Source: Lepiota brunneoincarnata (lineage: Eukaryota; Basidiomycota; Agaricomycetes; Agaricales; Agaricaceae). From it: a stretch of DNA of 64,000 nt. This document shows positions 10,779 through 21,897 of this stretch, one piece after another. Made by a program: the position numbers and the translations under genes. Where the stretch lies: contig JAEBUN010000008.1 in the NCBI GenBank assembly GCA_023014365.1, positions 124,001 to 188,000 on the forward strand, given 5' to 3'. The notes under the pieces are model-generated. The model was not told the origin of the DNA and ran no database searches. It saw nothing but the letters and a program-made list of their open reading frames with translations. The stretch's first letter is position 1; every line of letters begins with the position of its first letter.

Positions 10779-12645
10779 TGAAAAGCGGATTACTTTACAA
10801 GATTGAAAACGAAGTTCATTAACAGGTTCGCTAATTCCAACTTTATAAGTTCGTGGGGGAGAGGTTGTCACAGATCTCCAGAAATATATTCAATTCTAGT
10901 GTTTTTAGGGTTTTGGTACGTTATTCTCTTAGTCTCCAACTAGACAGACAGTTGTTCTATCTGAATACAATGGGAACTTTGATGGTCGTTACTGTATAAT
11001 ATGTTAACTAATATCTTCACAATTCAATAAGTCAGGCAAAACGCAAGCTTTCACAATCAGTGAACCTCTGTAGACCTAGCAGGCAACGTGTTCTAACAGG
11101 CCCTAGCGTACTACATCCTTTTCTCTTGACAATACTGCAAATTTACACTACCCAGCAAGACAGGCTTTTGACAAGCTCCTGCAGTAAGTGTCTTTAAGCT
11201 AGTAGGTCTAGCAGACGGCGTTATCTAACAGGCCCTAGCACACTACAGCTTCTGAACAAGGCAATAAAACTTTTTATACTACTCAGCGAGACAGGCTTCT
11301 AGCAAGCTCCTGCAGTAAGTATCTTTAAGCTAGATAGACCTAGTGGACAGCGTTTTCAACAGGCCCTAGCGTACTATGTTCGCTTCTCAATTAAACAGCT
11401 CTACAATTCAATGGTATACTTCTGAGGCAAGGCCTCTAAGAGGAACCCAAAGAAATGGAAGTTAGTGAACTTTTCTACTTAAGAACTGAAGAGGCATAGC
11501 AACTTGTATTCAGTTCTCGAGTCAAGCAGAAGGGTCTGTCAATATCTCAATCGTTTCAAAGGGTCTGGTTTTATAGAGTATAACTCTTTAAGTCTCTGGT
11601 GGTCTTATGACCGAAGAAAATCACATAAAATTGCTTTATATTCCTATCCTAATCGACCATACAATCAGGGGGGGAAATAGGCAAGCGGTTTCTTGCCTCC
11701 CATGTAATTTACAGACAAGTTTTTATAACAATATACAATTAACTTATGGGTATACCTGAAACAAGCCTTCAGCTTCATCATTTTATTGTCTCCTCATCAT
11801 TTAGGAGCATCATTCTAGGAGTTCCGATATCAGCGACATCAATTTGCTCTCAGGGACTTGCTCCCTAGGTGCCTGGCTATTTATATCACAGTCAGCCAGG
11901 TTAGCGAGTTTCCTTGCTAACGTTTATCTATTGGTTTTTATTTTATTCTCGGACTCTCCACACCTGAGCTTTTCAACCCTAATGTTCTAAAGTCCACTTC
12001 CATAGTCTTCAGGTAGTAGACTAACACTAGAATTAATTAGCTTATTCTATTCTTATCAATCTTCATTTTCTAGTTCATCATTTCTGATCTCTTTTTGTTT
12101 CTATGAGGGGGCATCCTTCCCTGAGTACCCTCAGGGATACCCCCATTTGATCCCTTAGGTTTCAATATCATCAGAACCGTTTCAAGGGGACATTCTTGTC
12201 AGGGCATTCAGCTAATCCCTACATTCTTTTGTCAAGATTCACTCCCGGACCTGTTATTATGACTAGGTACCATCCAGATGACATAGGTGTTGCGACTTGT
12301 CCGCTTTCTAGGGCAGAGGCGAAGAAATGGGTCTTTTTGTGCAGTCATGAGTATCTTAACTAATATCTTAGTTAACACGGTATCGGATACAATGCTCGGG
12401 TACATTCATACCAGAGTCATTCTTCCATAGCCTTGTCACCCTTAAGTTAGTTAACATCACTTTTACTTGTCTGGGTGTTCTGGTTCTGTTTCTGAGATGT
12501 CCTGCCTTCACATATTTTAGATAGTATTCTAAATCTCTTGCACCCAGTGTTTGACCATGGCCATATACTGATATTATTCAGTAATGGAGAGTTAGTTACT
12601 TTATTAGCTAGTGATTTCACAAATGAAATGATTTTGCAGCACAAC
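10779..12645. mobile_element. 1.87-kb noncoding insert in element B gag, probable solo LTR
   Basis: Flanked by the 5-bp direct repeat ACCGA at 10774-10778 and 12646-12650. It starts TGAAAAGCGG; if one base is assigned to the element it ends in CACAACA, giving TG...CA ends with a 4-bp duplication. No reading frame of note lies inside. The first 205 bp recur at 33833-34038. Three diverged units of about 130 bp lie at 11073-11380. Size and ends suggest a solo LTR of a long-LTR retroelement, but a nonautonomous element is possible. Confidence 0.6.
11070..11380. repeat. Tandem repeat, about 2.4 units of about 130 bp
   Basis: Blocks like AACAGGCCCTAGCGTACTA recur near 11095, 11227 and 11357. CAAGCTCCTGCAGTAAGT recurs near 11173 and 11304. 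The units are diverged but clearly related. Confidence 0.75.
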
Positions 12646-12650
12646 ACCGA

Positions 12651-14262
12651 CAAAACCAAGAAGGCACACCAGTCACCTGTCGCACTGCTGAAAATCCTCT
12701 TCAGCTTCTATCTCTGCTTCTTCCACCCTTGGAATTCCAGTTGTTGCAGCTGAGGCATCCATCTCTGAGTTCCACTTCTGCATCAGTTCATCCTGTTCCT
12801 CCAGATCCATGTACCAGATGTCATGACAGAGTGAACACTCAGCCTTCATATGTCCCAGCCTTTTACAATGGTAGCAGAGCAGGGGGAGTCTGGATTTCTG
12901 CTTGGAGGCATCAATGTCCATAGGGACTGGATTTCCCGGAGAGGGGTTGAAGTGGATAGGGGGGTGTGGTGGGGCTGAAGGTCTGATTGTTGGCATAGCA
13001 GGAGGGAGTTGTAAGGGGACGAGTGCCTTGTGCACCCCCTTACACAAGGTATGTCTAGGGGTCTGGGTTGGGTGTCTGGGCTCGGCCTCTCTAGCCAATG
13101 CCTGATGCCTAAGCCCGGCCTCAACCTTTGGCCACCCCCATCCCTGAGTCTGATCCACATACAACTGACATTGTTTGTGTATTGTTTGCACATGTTATAT
13201 TCTAGTAGCTATGTAGTGTTTGGCTACCTGGTCTGTGCACAGACCACTATGTATATAAGTAGTGTGGGTGTCAATTGTATTTGCCACCCAAATATCAACT
13301 TGGTTCTGGCGCTCTTACCTTCCCCTAACAGGAGTCTGACATGTCCTGTGGGAGGCTTGGAGGGGGGTGGGAGTGGGGAGCAAGTACTGGAGCAGAATAT
13401 CTTATTTGCCATTCAGGCTTGGTCTACCCACCATGCTGCCAAGTACCAAGCCTCTGGGTCTGAGTCTGAGGGATGGCCTGCTGGGAGGGTAGCGATGGCA
13501 TTCTGGATGGAAGGGCATAGACCTCAGTGGAACTTGACCACAATAACTTGGGGGTCTCGGTATCCAGACTCAGAGATGAGGACCTTGAAAGTATCTAGGT
13601 AGTCTTTGACAGTCCGCTCTCATTGGTGGTATGATGTGGACTCCAACATGTTTAGTGCATTGGCTTCTGCATTGACAGGGAAAAACCAACCCTTGAATTG
13701 TTCGGTGAAGTCCCACCAGTCTGTAAAGGGAAACCTGCCGATGCTAGCTTCCAAGCGGAACAGCTCATCGGCCCACTGTGCTGCACATCCCAACTTCATG
13801 TAAGAGAGGGTCCACAGTATTTTCTGTTCATCAGAACAGAATTGATCTGCCAAGAGCCTGATGTAGAGCTGGCATGCATTCAGAAATGCATGACCCTTGG
13901 CGCATTCTCTGTCAAATTTGGGTGGGGTTGCCACCTTGGCCCTGGTGGAGGTGTATGGTGGAGGTGATGGTGGATGGGGGTGTGGAGCAGGAGGGAGGGG
14001 TTCATGGGCAGTGGCTTGGGACTCATACTCTGCTCTATTGAGGAGCAGTGGCTGAGATGGAGGGGGGGTTGTTGGGGTGCTGTTGTCCTATTGAGTCCAT
14101 GAGGTTTCAGAGTGTGTCATGTATGTCATTCACCATGTCCGTCATGTTCCATTTGGCTTCAGCTTGTCAGGCCTGTACCATTGCCATGTCTGTGAGAAGT
14201 GAGCCTATGGCCTGCTCAATGGTCATTTGAGTTGGTGGTTGCTGCTGCTGCTCTTGGGACAT
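12651..14262 (-). pseudogene. Element B gag, interrupted
   Basis: The probable ATG is at 14262 (MSQEQQQQPPTQ). The capsid-like block is at 13934-13620 (FDRECAKGHAFLNACQLYIR, then WTLSYMKLGCAAQWADELF). After the solo LTR (13010-13330) the frame 13009-12673 carries a CCHC zinc knuckle beginning CYHCKRLGHMKAEC, followed by an acidic tail. The reading resumes beyond the 1.87-kb insert toward 10650. Several TGA stops occur in the first third. Confidence 0.82.
13010..13330 (+). repeat. Solo LTR, G family, in element B gag
   Basis: 321 bp, starts TGTAAGGGGACG and ends TTCCCCTAACA, flanked by GGAGT at 13005-13009 and 13331-13335. A related copy in the opposite orientation lies at 43748-44065. Confidence 0.88.
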
Positions 14263-14362
14263 GATGGCAAGGGCACTGGGGGGTAGAGGAAGGGTGTAGT
14301 TGGCATGGGAGAAGTGGTATAACTTGTCCAGGCATTGTCAATGGCCAGTCCTCTGGGAATAG

Positions 14363-14372
14363 ACTCAATTCT
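14363..14372 (-). promoter_or_regulatory. Self-primer binding site, element B
   Basis: On the minus strand this lies two bases after the 5' LTR and reads AGAATTGAGT. The LTR block at 14481-14490 reads ACTCGATTCT on the same strand, and the other LTR has ACTCAATTCT. They are complementary apart from one CpG/TpG site. As in elements A and C1, the LTR block lies 33 nt downstream of a TATAAG (14518-14523). Confidence 0.55.
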
Positions 14373-14374
14373 TC

Positions 14375-14845
14375 TGTAAGGGCAACCTGGCCGCTGTGTT
14401 GTGTCGGCTGAGCAGGGAGAAACCTTAGTGTCATTTCTGGACTTCTACCAAGTACATACCTGAGCAGGGAGAAACCTTAGAGAATCGAGTAAGGTTTCTC
14501 CAAGCTCACCTACACTACTTATACTACCTGCCGTAAGGTCCAAGTTGAGTAATCTACTCTACATAAATGACCGTGAGGTGTCAGGGATGCCTAAAGTAAG
14601 TATAGTTGGGAATGGGCTCGGGATAGGGTCATGCATGCCAGTGAGGGTTTGCGTCTGCATCAGAGGGGTGTAGGAGGGAATTCTGAGTACTGGGGTGTTG
14701 GGGGACAGATTTCCGAGCATTGGGAGGCTGGAAATCAGATTTCCAAGTGCAGGAGGGCTGGGGATTAGATTTCCAAGTGCAGGAAGGCTGGAAATTGGAA
14801 TTCCGAATCTGCAGTTGTGAGCAATGACCTGGAGTTCCCCTTACA
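14375..14845 (-). repeat. 5' LTR of element B (right copy)
   Basis: 471 bp, same length as the left copy, ends TGTAAGGG/CCCTTACA. It carries the minus-strand TATA at 14518-14523 and the putative transcript start at 14490. Confidence 0.92.
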
Positions 14846-14850
14846 CCTGC

Positions 14851-16980
14851 TACCTTCCAGCGGTTCATGAACGATATATTCAAGGACATGCTCAATGTCT
14901 GTGTTACTATTTACCTTGATGACATTCTGATATACTCCGACAATTATAGTATCCATTATGACCAAGTCAAGGAGGTCCTCAAGCAGCTCCGACAACACAG
15001 TCTATATGCCCACCCTGACAAATGCCAATTCCAGTCTGACACAGTGGAATACCTCAGCTACATTCTTTCCCCTGACAGCCTCTGAATGGACCAATCTAAG
15101 GTCAAGACCATCCAGGAGTGGCCTGAACCTAAGAAAGTCAAGGACATCCAGTCCTTCTTAGGTTTTGCCAATTTCTACCATTGCTTCATTCACAGTTACT
15201 CCAACATCATTGTTCCACTCACTTGCCTCACCTGCAAAGACGTGAAATGGAATTTCACTGATGAATGTCATGAAGCCTTTAACTCCCTGAAGGAAGTATT
15301 CATATCCACCCCCATGCTCACTTCTTGGCCCCTGATGCTCAGATCATTGTCGAGACCAACTCCAACTACACCCTTGCAGCTATCCTCTCTATCATCACCA
15401 ATGATGGGGAGGTTCACCCTGTTGCATTCCATTCCTGCACCTTTAACATGGCCAAACTTAATTACAACACCCACAACAAGGAACTCCTGGCGATATTCAA
15501 GGCTTTTCATATCTGGCAGCACTATCTTGAGGGTGCCTCTCTTACTATTGATGTCATCACCGACCACAAAAACCTTGAATACTTCTGCACCACCAAAATC
15601 CTTACTTGCTGCCAAGCTTGTTGGTCTGAGTTCCTGTCCCAATTCCACCTTGTCATCCATTTCTGACCTGGCCACCTTGGGACCAAGCCTGATGCCCTAA
15701 CTAGATGATGGGATGTCTACCCTAAAGGGGGAGTAGTGACTATGCATCAGTCAACCCACACAATTTCCAACCCATATTCACCCACAAACAGCTTGCAGCC
15801 TCCATCCACGCCACCACTCTTTACGCCCCTTCCCTTTGCGCAGCTGTAGTCATGGATCTCAACCAGCTACACTGCAATATCCTTGCTGCTCTACCAGTGG
15901 ATCCGACTGCCTCTGCCCATCTTGCTAGCCCAGGGGGCTGTTGGTCAGTCAATGATAAAGGCTTCCTCCTCTTAGATGACAGAATCTACATTCCTGACGC
16001 TGACAATCTCTGACTTTGGGTCCTCCAGTACAAGCATGATCATATCCTAGCTGGCCACTTCAGTCAGAATAAAATGCTGGAACTCATCTGGTGTGAATAC
16101 ACCTAGCCTAGTGTCTGCACCTTCATCAAAGATTTCTGTAAGTCTTGCGTCACCTGTATGAGATCTAAACCCCAGCGCCACCACCCCTATGGTCTCCTCA
16201 AGCAACTCCCCATCCCTGAATGCCCTTGGAACTCAATCTCCATGGCCTTCATCAAGAAACTCCCCATCTCTTCTGGCTATGATGCCATCCTAGTAGTAGT
16301 CGACAGACTCACCAAGCAATCCTTATTCATCCCCACCTACAATACCATCACCTCCTCCAACCTCACCTGCTGATTTGTCCTCCACATCTTCTCCAAGCAT
16401 GGTGTACCTGAACGTGTTACCTCCAACCGCAGCTCCAAATTCATCTCTTACTTCTTCTGCTCATTGGGACAAGCCCTTGACATGAAACTACACTTCACTT
16501 CAGGCTACCACCCAGAAGATGACGGACAGACGGAATGCACCAACCAGACCCCAGAACAATATCTCTGGGTCTATTGTAACTACCAACAGGACAATTGATC
16601 CAAATTACTACCACTAGCTGAGTTTGCTTACAACAATGCTCCTAGTGCCACCACTGGTATCTCCCTGTTCTTCACTAATAAAGGATACCATCCAAACATC
16701 ACAGTTCTTCCGCACCACCTGTCCCTCCAAAAAACTCTCTGAAAAGTTCCTTGGACCCTATGAGATCATTGCCCAAGCAGGTACCCACTCCTTCACCCTC
16801 CGACTCCCCAACTCCATGTGTGGAGTACACCCAGTTTTCCATGTTTCTATGCTTGAGCTGGCCACACCTAATACCATACCTGCCTGATTGGACCCACCAC
16901 CTGCACCAGTTTCTATTGACAGCAAACCCAAATACGACATTGCTTGCATTGTTGACTCAAAGATTGATTGGCATGTACCC
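14851..16980 (+). pseudogene. Element A pol, 3' part: RT, RNase H, integrase
   Basis: Directly after the CCTGC duplication the RT resumes with TFQRFMNDIFKDM and the catalytic block YLDDILIYSDN (about 14902-14943). FLGFANFYHCFIH follows, then RNase H in a shifted frame (KELLAIFKAFHIWQHYLEG and TDHKNLEYF, 15325-15666). The integrase follows at about 15840-16890: SGYDAILVVVDRLTKQSLFIP, GYHPEDDGQTECTNQ with the catalytic Glu, AEFAYNNA, then GVHPVFHVSML. At least four stops or frameshifts are present. Confidence 0.88.
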
Positions 16981-17130
16981 TTAAACTGTTGGCCCGACAA
17001 CCCACTGGCCCCACTCAGTTCTGTCTCCTCTTGGCTTCCGCATCATTTCTTCATTTTACTACACCAACAGCAACTCCTGGTGTTATTAACATCCTATCAG
17101 TATGTATCCTGGAAACCTTCAAAAAACAAC

Positions 17131-17604
17131 TCACCTGCTAGTGACCTTGCACTGGACCCCATCTTGCTCACACCTCCAGCAGGGGTTCTCACCCCCAAAT
17201 ATGTTTGCATGGCCCCATTGTGGGGCCACCCTCACCCTTGCTTCTTCCTTACCCCCTGTATCCCTGGAGTCCTCCTCCTCCTCCCCCTCCTCATCTTCTG
17301 TCTCATCACTATCCATGTAATCAGATTCTGACTCCTCCGTATCTACCTCCATTGGTTCTTCCGGCAGGCAGCTTGACAAAGCCCCTGCAGTAGTTGCAAT
17401 GAGCCTGGCCCAAATTGCCTGATGCTCTGCCTTGGCAGCCTCGTCTTGTTGCCACCTGATCTCTTCCACCAAGCGCTCCCTCACCCACTCCTCCGCTTGT
17501 TGCTGATGCAGCACTATTGGCCACTGCTGCTCCTCCTCCTCCAACCTCTCGATTTCCAGCCACTCCTGCTCCTCTTGCTCAGCCTTCTCCCTCAGCAGTT
17601 GCAC
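17131..17604 (-). CDS. Antisense accessory ORF near the 3' end of element A
   Basis: A 157-codon frame on the minus strand, between the integrase remnant and the 3' LTR. The first 70 residues are Glu/Gln/Arg-rich and look like a coiled coil (REKAEQEEQEWLEIERLEEE). An acidic stretch follows (EPMEVDTEESESDYMDSDE), and near the end a Cys motif C-x2-C-x6-C (PCWRCEQDGVQCKV). It has no stop although the sense pol is riddled with them. The start may lie further upstream, since the frame is open beyond 17604. I do not recognise a family. It could be an accessory antisense gene of the element, a captured host fragment or a chance frame in Gln/Leu-biased DNA. Confidence 0.4.
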   Translation of the reverse strand: MQLLREKAEQEEQEWLEIERLEEEEQQWPIVLHQQQAEEWVRERLVEEIRWQQDEAAKAEHQAIWARLIATTAGALSSCLPEEPMEVDTEESESDYMDSDETEDEEGEEEEDSRDTGGKEEARVRVAPQWGHANIFGGENPCWRCEQDGVQCKVTSR

Positions 17605-17782
17605 CTTGCGCTCTGCGGTGGTCAGTTGTCAGGATGGTTGTCTGCTCATGGGAGTATGGGGTTAAGTTGTGCTCTCCCAACCTGAACCAGTTCACTCCAT
17701 CTTTATACCCTGGCAGAGTTTTCTGATGGGCCCCGGTCTAGACCACCTAGGGCCTTGGGGCTCAGCCCTAAAGGGGGGGCAC

Positions 17783-18445
17783 TGTCATATCCATGCCAAA
17801 CCCAGAGCTTAACCATTATACTTTGGCTTCTCAACTCCATGTGCACTCCATATAACAACCCTCTGCCCTCCAACTTGGCCCCAACTCGCTCTGACCATAA
17901 CCCATTGCCCCGATCATGCAACCATCTCCACATGTGCTATGGTCACCTGACCCTTGGTGCTACTTTCCAGTTCTCCATTCTCCATCCGTAACCAAGAGAC
18001 ATTATCAGTCTCCATACCTGTACCAGTCTCCATTCCATTTGTAATCCATTTGTAATCCATTTGTAACCATATCAGTCTCCACTTCACTCCATCCATAGTC
18101 AGTATGAGTCATAGTTTGTAAGACCAGTAGTATATATACCATAGGTACTTGACTTGTACTCCTCAGTCTGATAATCAAATTGAGCAGCAGACTAGCTCCC
18201 TGTCTCCCTATCCTCCTCTCTCTATCTTGCCTTGCTCTGCTTTGGCTCTGACTTTCTGAAATACAGACTAGGACAGCAGGAGGGCACAGCACATATGCTG
18301 AGGCCACAAGTCCAACTCCCTGCCCGAAGTACTCCACCTCAGTCCCAAAGTCTACATACTGACTTCACCCTGTCCCCCAGTTACCTTATACCAAGGATAC
18401 CACCCTGACCCTCCACTTTGGTCCCAACCTGCACTGGCTCTAACA
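17783..18445 (+). repeat. 3' LTR of element A
   Basis: 663 bp, TGTCATATCC to CTCTAACA, followed by the AATGC duplication at 18446-18450. It is diverged from the 5' LTR by many transitions and small indels, which indicates an old insertion. Confidence 0.93.
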
Positions 18446-19180
18446 AATGCACAGCCTCTCCTCACCAGTCTGGACAGATATTCCTTGGATGTCTCCTCTT
18501 TCTGACCCAATTTCCTGATTTTCAAATTCATCCCCCAAGCTATGGATTGTCATGCCACCCACGCACCCATGCCCTAACTCTGCATATCAGGCAGGTATCC
18601 ATGCCTTACAAAAGGGCCCCTCAAAGGCGCACTGTCTCACTGTATGTACTCCTCATATTTTTTTTCTTTTCTCTCCATTTCTTTTCTCTTTTCTTTCTGT
18701 TTCCATTACATGCTCAAGTTATATGACTGCAACATCATTGAGCTGCTTGATGAGCCATTCAACTGGCTTTTCTTTTCTTTTTTTCTCTTTTATTATTGCT
18801 CTTGTTTCAGTTTTTCTACTCAAATGTCCTATCTACCTTAAATACAGTTTGGACATGTAGAATAGAAACCAGTGAATACTACCCCTAGTCTTGTAAAAAG
18901 TGCCCATGCACACTTGTTCCTTCATTAACATGTCTGGGTCAAAACCCACAATGACCAGCAGTAGCTGTTGTACCTCACATCCCCTCTCAAATACACACCA
19001 ATCACCCTTGCTTCACTCCAATCCAACTGATCAAACTGGCATCTTTCTTCTACCCATATTGCCAGATCTTTTGGGATCTAATCACCAGCCTTCCAACATG
19101 CACAGGAAACAATGCTATATTGTCTATGGTGGACCACAGCCTTATGAAGGGGTATTATGATCTTTGCTCTTTCTGTATCC
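18446..19180 (+). pseudogene. C-family gypsy remnant, right part
   Basis: After element A the old host element continues. The clear block lies at about 19060-19155 and reads WDLITSLPTCTGNNAILSMV followed by DHSLMKG, matching the integrase core of C1 (about 26800-26880) and D. The part from 18451 to about 18890 is longer than the equivalent spacer in C1, so it may carry further inserted DNA. A pyrimidine-rich run at 18655-18800 gives a chance hydrophobic frame. Confidence 0.7.
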
Positions 19181-20793
19181 AAAGATAACTGGAGAAGGCC
19201 TTCAATTACTTTACAAGGTGTCTGAGACAGTTGGCCTTGCAAAGCTTAGTGGATTGCACTCAATGAGATAATGAGGGAACACACCAAGTTAAGGCAAAGA
19301 GGGGTTAATGACTGCTGTTAACAAGATTAAAGCTTAGGGCTTTAACCTCTACTTGTACAAGCTTTTTGTATATACCTATAAGATACTATATACTTATTAT
19401 AGGTTATAGGGCTATTCTACTTATCCTGTGCAGCCTTGACCATGATGCACACCCTAGCTGATGGCATCCTGCTATTATACTTATCTTACAATGAGTCACT
19501 ATCCTTGTTCTCCATTCCACTGCTATGTGATGTTCTATCACTTTCTTCTGACTCATATTCCTTTTCTCCCGATCCTATCTCCATGGTTTTTTCTTTATTC
19601 TCATTCTCCATTCTCTTGGTATCTCCATCTGTTGAAAAGGTAGAAATGTTTGTAGGTTTTTAATATAGATAATATGCTTGTTTTCACTAAGCTTAGCTGA
19701 AATTCAATAAGCTTAAGCTAATATGAGGAGTATGAGATAGATAGTGAACAGTTTCATCTTTTGGGTTGTTCTGGGGGTGCATTCTGACAGCAAAATTCAA
19801 GAGATTAAAGTTTTAGAGGTTAATGAACAGCTGTTGAAGTACTCTTAGCCATACAGTGCAACAGTAAAGTGACAATCCCTATCAAGTCAAAGCATGGGGT
19901 CTCTGTTCTCTAATCTCTGGTCTCTGAACTTTACTCTGGTCTCTGTCTCTGTCTCTGGGTTGGTCAATGACTGAAGAACTTGCACTTAACAATGCACACT
20001 AAATAGTCTTCTGAAACCATTCTTGATCACAGCTTACAGACTTGCATATGGAAGCAGGGGTGAGACCTCTTGCTTCTCCATGAACAAGTGTGACCATATT
20101 TATATTGTGTAGATACATACAAGAAATAGTAAATATGAAATAGAAAACAATAAGCTTAATTGTTACAGGCACTATAGAATGTTTTGGAAGGTTTGGCAGC
20201 ATTTCTGCCTTGCCTTGGGTTATGGGTTTCTTTCTGATTGATGAATGGCAATCCAGCCAGATATGTTCCATGCTTGGCTGCATTATTCTGTGTCCACATG
20301 AGGATGTTAAGCCTCTGGATCAATTATGATTGGAATGTATAGCAAACGGACAATTCCTTGGTCCATTGTAATTAATCTCAGCTAGACAGTATGCTGAAGT
20401 GCCAGGACCCACAAAGCACTCATTAATTATGAGGTCTTTGATATTTCTAGGACTTTGAGCATTGGTTTGTGGGGGTAGTACCATGGCTACATGAGCATGG
20501 ACCCACAGCAACTTGGCAATAGTGACATGGCAGCATGGAACACATGCTTGGACTTGTAAAACATGCTCTCAGACTTGTAAAACATGCTCTCAGACTTGTA
20601 GTTAGTTTTTCCTTTCATATTGCTTAGACATAGACCCAGTCAATGAGACCACTGCCTTGACATGTCTCATAGATTGGACTTAGCTTAGACTGTAGAATAG
20701 GTCTCATTATTTCTTGCTTGTCCAGTACTTAGGCACCTCTCATAGCTATATGTATAATCAGCTTGTACTCGCATAGTTAGGGATTGAATTTCC
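19181..20793. other. Noncoding, repeat-derived stretch
   Basis: No gene or domain was seen. A 21-bp unit (ACTTGTAAAACATGCTCTCAG) is repeated in tandem at 20552-20593. GTTAATGA-type blocks recur near 19306 and 19819, perhaps from an LTR whose ends I could not define. Confidence 0.4.
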
Positions 20794-21349
20794 TGTAAGG
20801 GGACACTCCAGACACCCCAGCAACACCTCCATTAACCTTACAGACACCCAACTCCATCCAAACACCCTTGGGCCTCCCAACACACTGTACATCCCCCCTT
20901 TCAAATGCTTGCACTCCAAGCATAGCCAGAACACAATAGATGCCCCCTCATTGTCCAGATAAACACCTCCTTGTACCCTCCACACCTTCCTTAATCCTCT
21001 CCTATTCTTTTTTATTTCTATGGACCTCAGACTACTTTCTTCATCCCTTACACTTGTTTTAATCATAGTTGGCTTTGTGCAACACCCAGACATCACAGCC
21101 AAGCTCTATTCAACTTATATTGATTATATAAGTCAGGTATATACATAGTTTTTGCCTGCAGGGGTTTCCTCATCCTATTCTCTTAGGATTTCCCTGCAGT
21201 GACATTTTGGCTCCCTGAGTAGCTCAAGACTCCCAGGTCACCCTGACATTTCCCCTTTGTTCATCTCAAAGATCACTCACTAAAACCCATATTCAAATCT
21301 CCTATCCTTTTGACTACTACCCCTTCAAACTCACACCCTTCACCACACA
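20794..21349 (+). repeat. Putative 5' LTR of element F
   Basis: It begins TGTAAGGGGACACTCC and may end ...CACACA at 21349, just before a primer-site-like AATTGGAGCCCACTGTGAG. A TATATAA lies near 21125. No second LTR or duplication was found in the window. The boundary is inferred from the gag remnant that follows. Confidence 0.4.
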
Positions 21350-21423
21350 TAATTGGAGCCCACTGTGAGGGGTTGTGGTCATTCTGACTCTCAACTCTTC
21401 TGCCTGAACTCTTTCCTACTTCA

Positions 21424-21506
21424 TTATAACAAACAATGTCCTTAGAACCTGAGCAAACACCTATTTGAGGAGTTAGCCACCTCCATTGAGAATACCCAGG
21501 CTAGCA
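21424..21506 (+). pseudogene. Element F gag start, split by C1
   Basis: Short leader or gag start after the putative F LTR. The F sequence is interrupted by element C1 at the GACAT site (21507-21511) and resumes at 29701. Confidence 0.35.
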
Positions 21507-21511
21507 GACAT

Positions 21512-21896
21512 TGTTATCAGAAGCCTCATCAGAAGGACGGTTACTTTTAGTTTACATTCCCATGTCACTATGAAACCATCAGTAGTGTACATCAGAAGGA
21601 CTATTCTTAGTATACACCTCATGTTTTCTTATCTCTGACTCATAGTTACTCTGGTCTGAACTATTATAGTAGGAGTACAGCCACACTTAGAAGTATATAA
21701 GGATACAGTACAATACCTTGTATCCTTATCTTAGTGTTATAAAGTTCTTGCCTCCTATACCTCTTTGCCATAACCGGCTGGACTTATAGTACTCCGTTGT
21801 CTCCAAGTCACGCTTAGTAGGACAGGACTAAGTCTGTATAGACATCCTGTGTCGAACTCCATGCTACTCAAGAGTGAACCCCTAACCCGGGTAACA
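21512..21896 (+). repeat. 5' LTR of C1
   Basis: TGTTATCAGAAG to CCCGGGTAACA. It holds the TATA box (21694-21700) and the block complementary to the primer site (21727-21738). Confidence 0.95.
21694..21738 (+). promoter_or_regulatory. LTR promoter and predicted mRNA start, C1
   Basis: TATATAA at 21694-21700. TATCTTAGTGTT at 21727-21738 lies 33 nt downstream of the first TATA base and is the exact reverse complement of 21898-21909. Confidence 0.65.
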
Positions 21897-21897
21897 A

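Larger units (their letters stand above)
6439..14845 (-). mobile_element. Element B: Ty3/gypsy chromovirus nested antisense in element A
   Basis: Two 471-bp LTRs (6439-6909 and 14375-14845) with TGTAAGGG...CCCTTACA ends are flanked by CCTGC at 6434-6438 and 14846-14850. All coding blocks run on the minus strand: gag (14262 to 12651), protease-RT-RNase H-integrase-chromodomain (10643 to about 6910). The gag is interrupted by a 1.87-kb insert and a solo LTR. Most gaps in the pol frame are single TGA stops, so it is younger than element A, as nesting also requires. Confidence 0.93.
2978..18445 (+). mobile_element. Element A: Ty3/gypsy LTR retrotransposon with nested insertion
   Basis: Two LTRs of about 665 bp (2978-3645 and 17783-18445) start TGTCATATCC and end CTCTAACA. 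They are flanked by a perfect 5-bp duplication AATGC at 2973-2977 and 18446-18450. The internal region encodes gag, protease, reverse transcriptase, RNase H and integrase in that order, which is the gypsy order. Element B splits the reverse transcriptase at 6439; removing B and one CCTGC copy rejoins the reading. Without B the element is about 7.06 kb. Many in-frame stops and frameshifts show it is dead. Confidence 0.93.

Noticed and set aside
18418..18860. Hydrophobic frames over a pyrimidine-rich run
   Set aside because: Phe/Leu/Ser runs simply translate a TTTTCTTT-type tract; no start context, no counterpart elsewhere.
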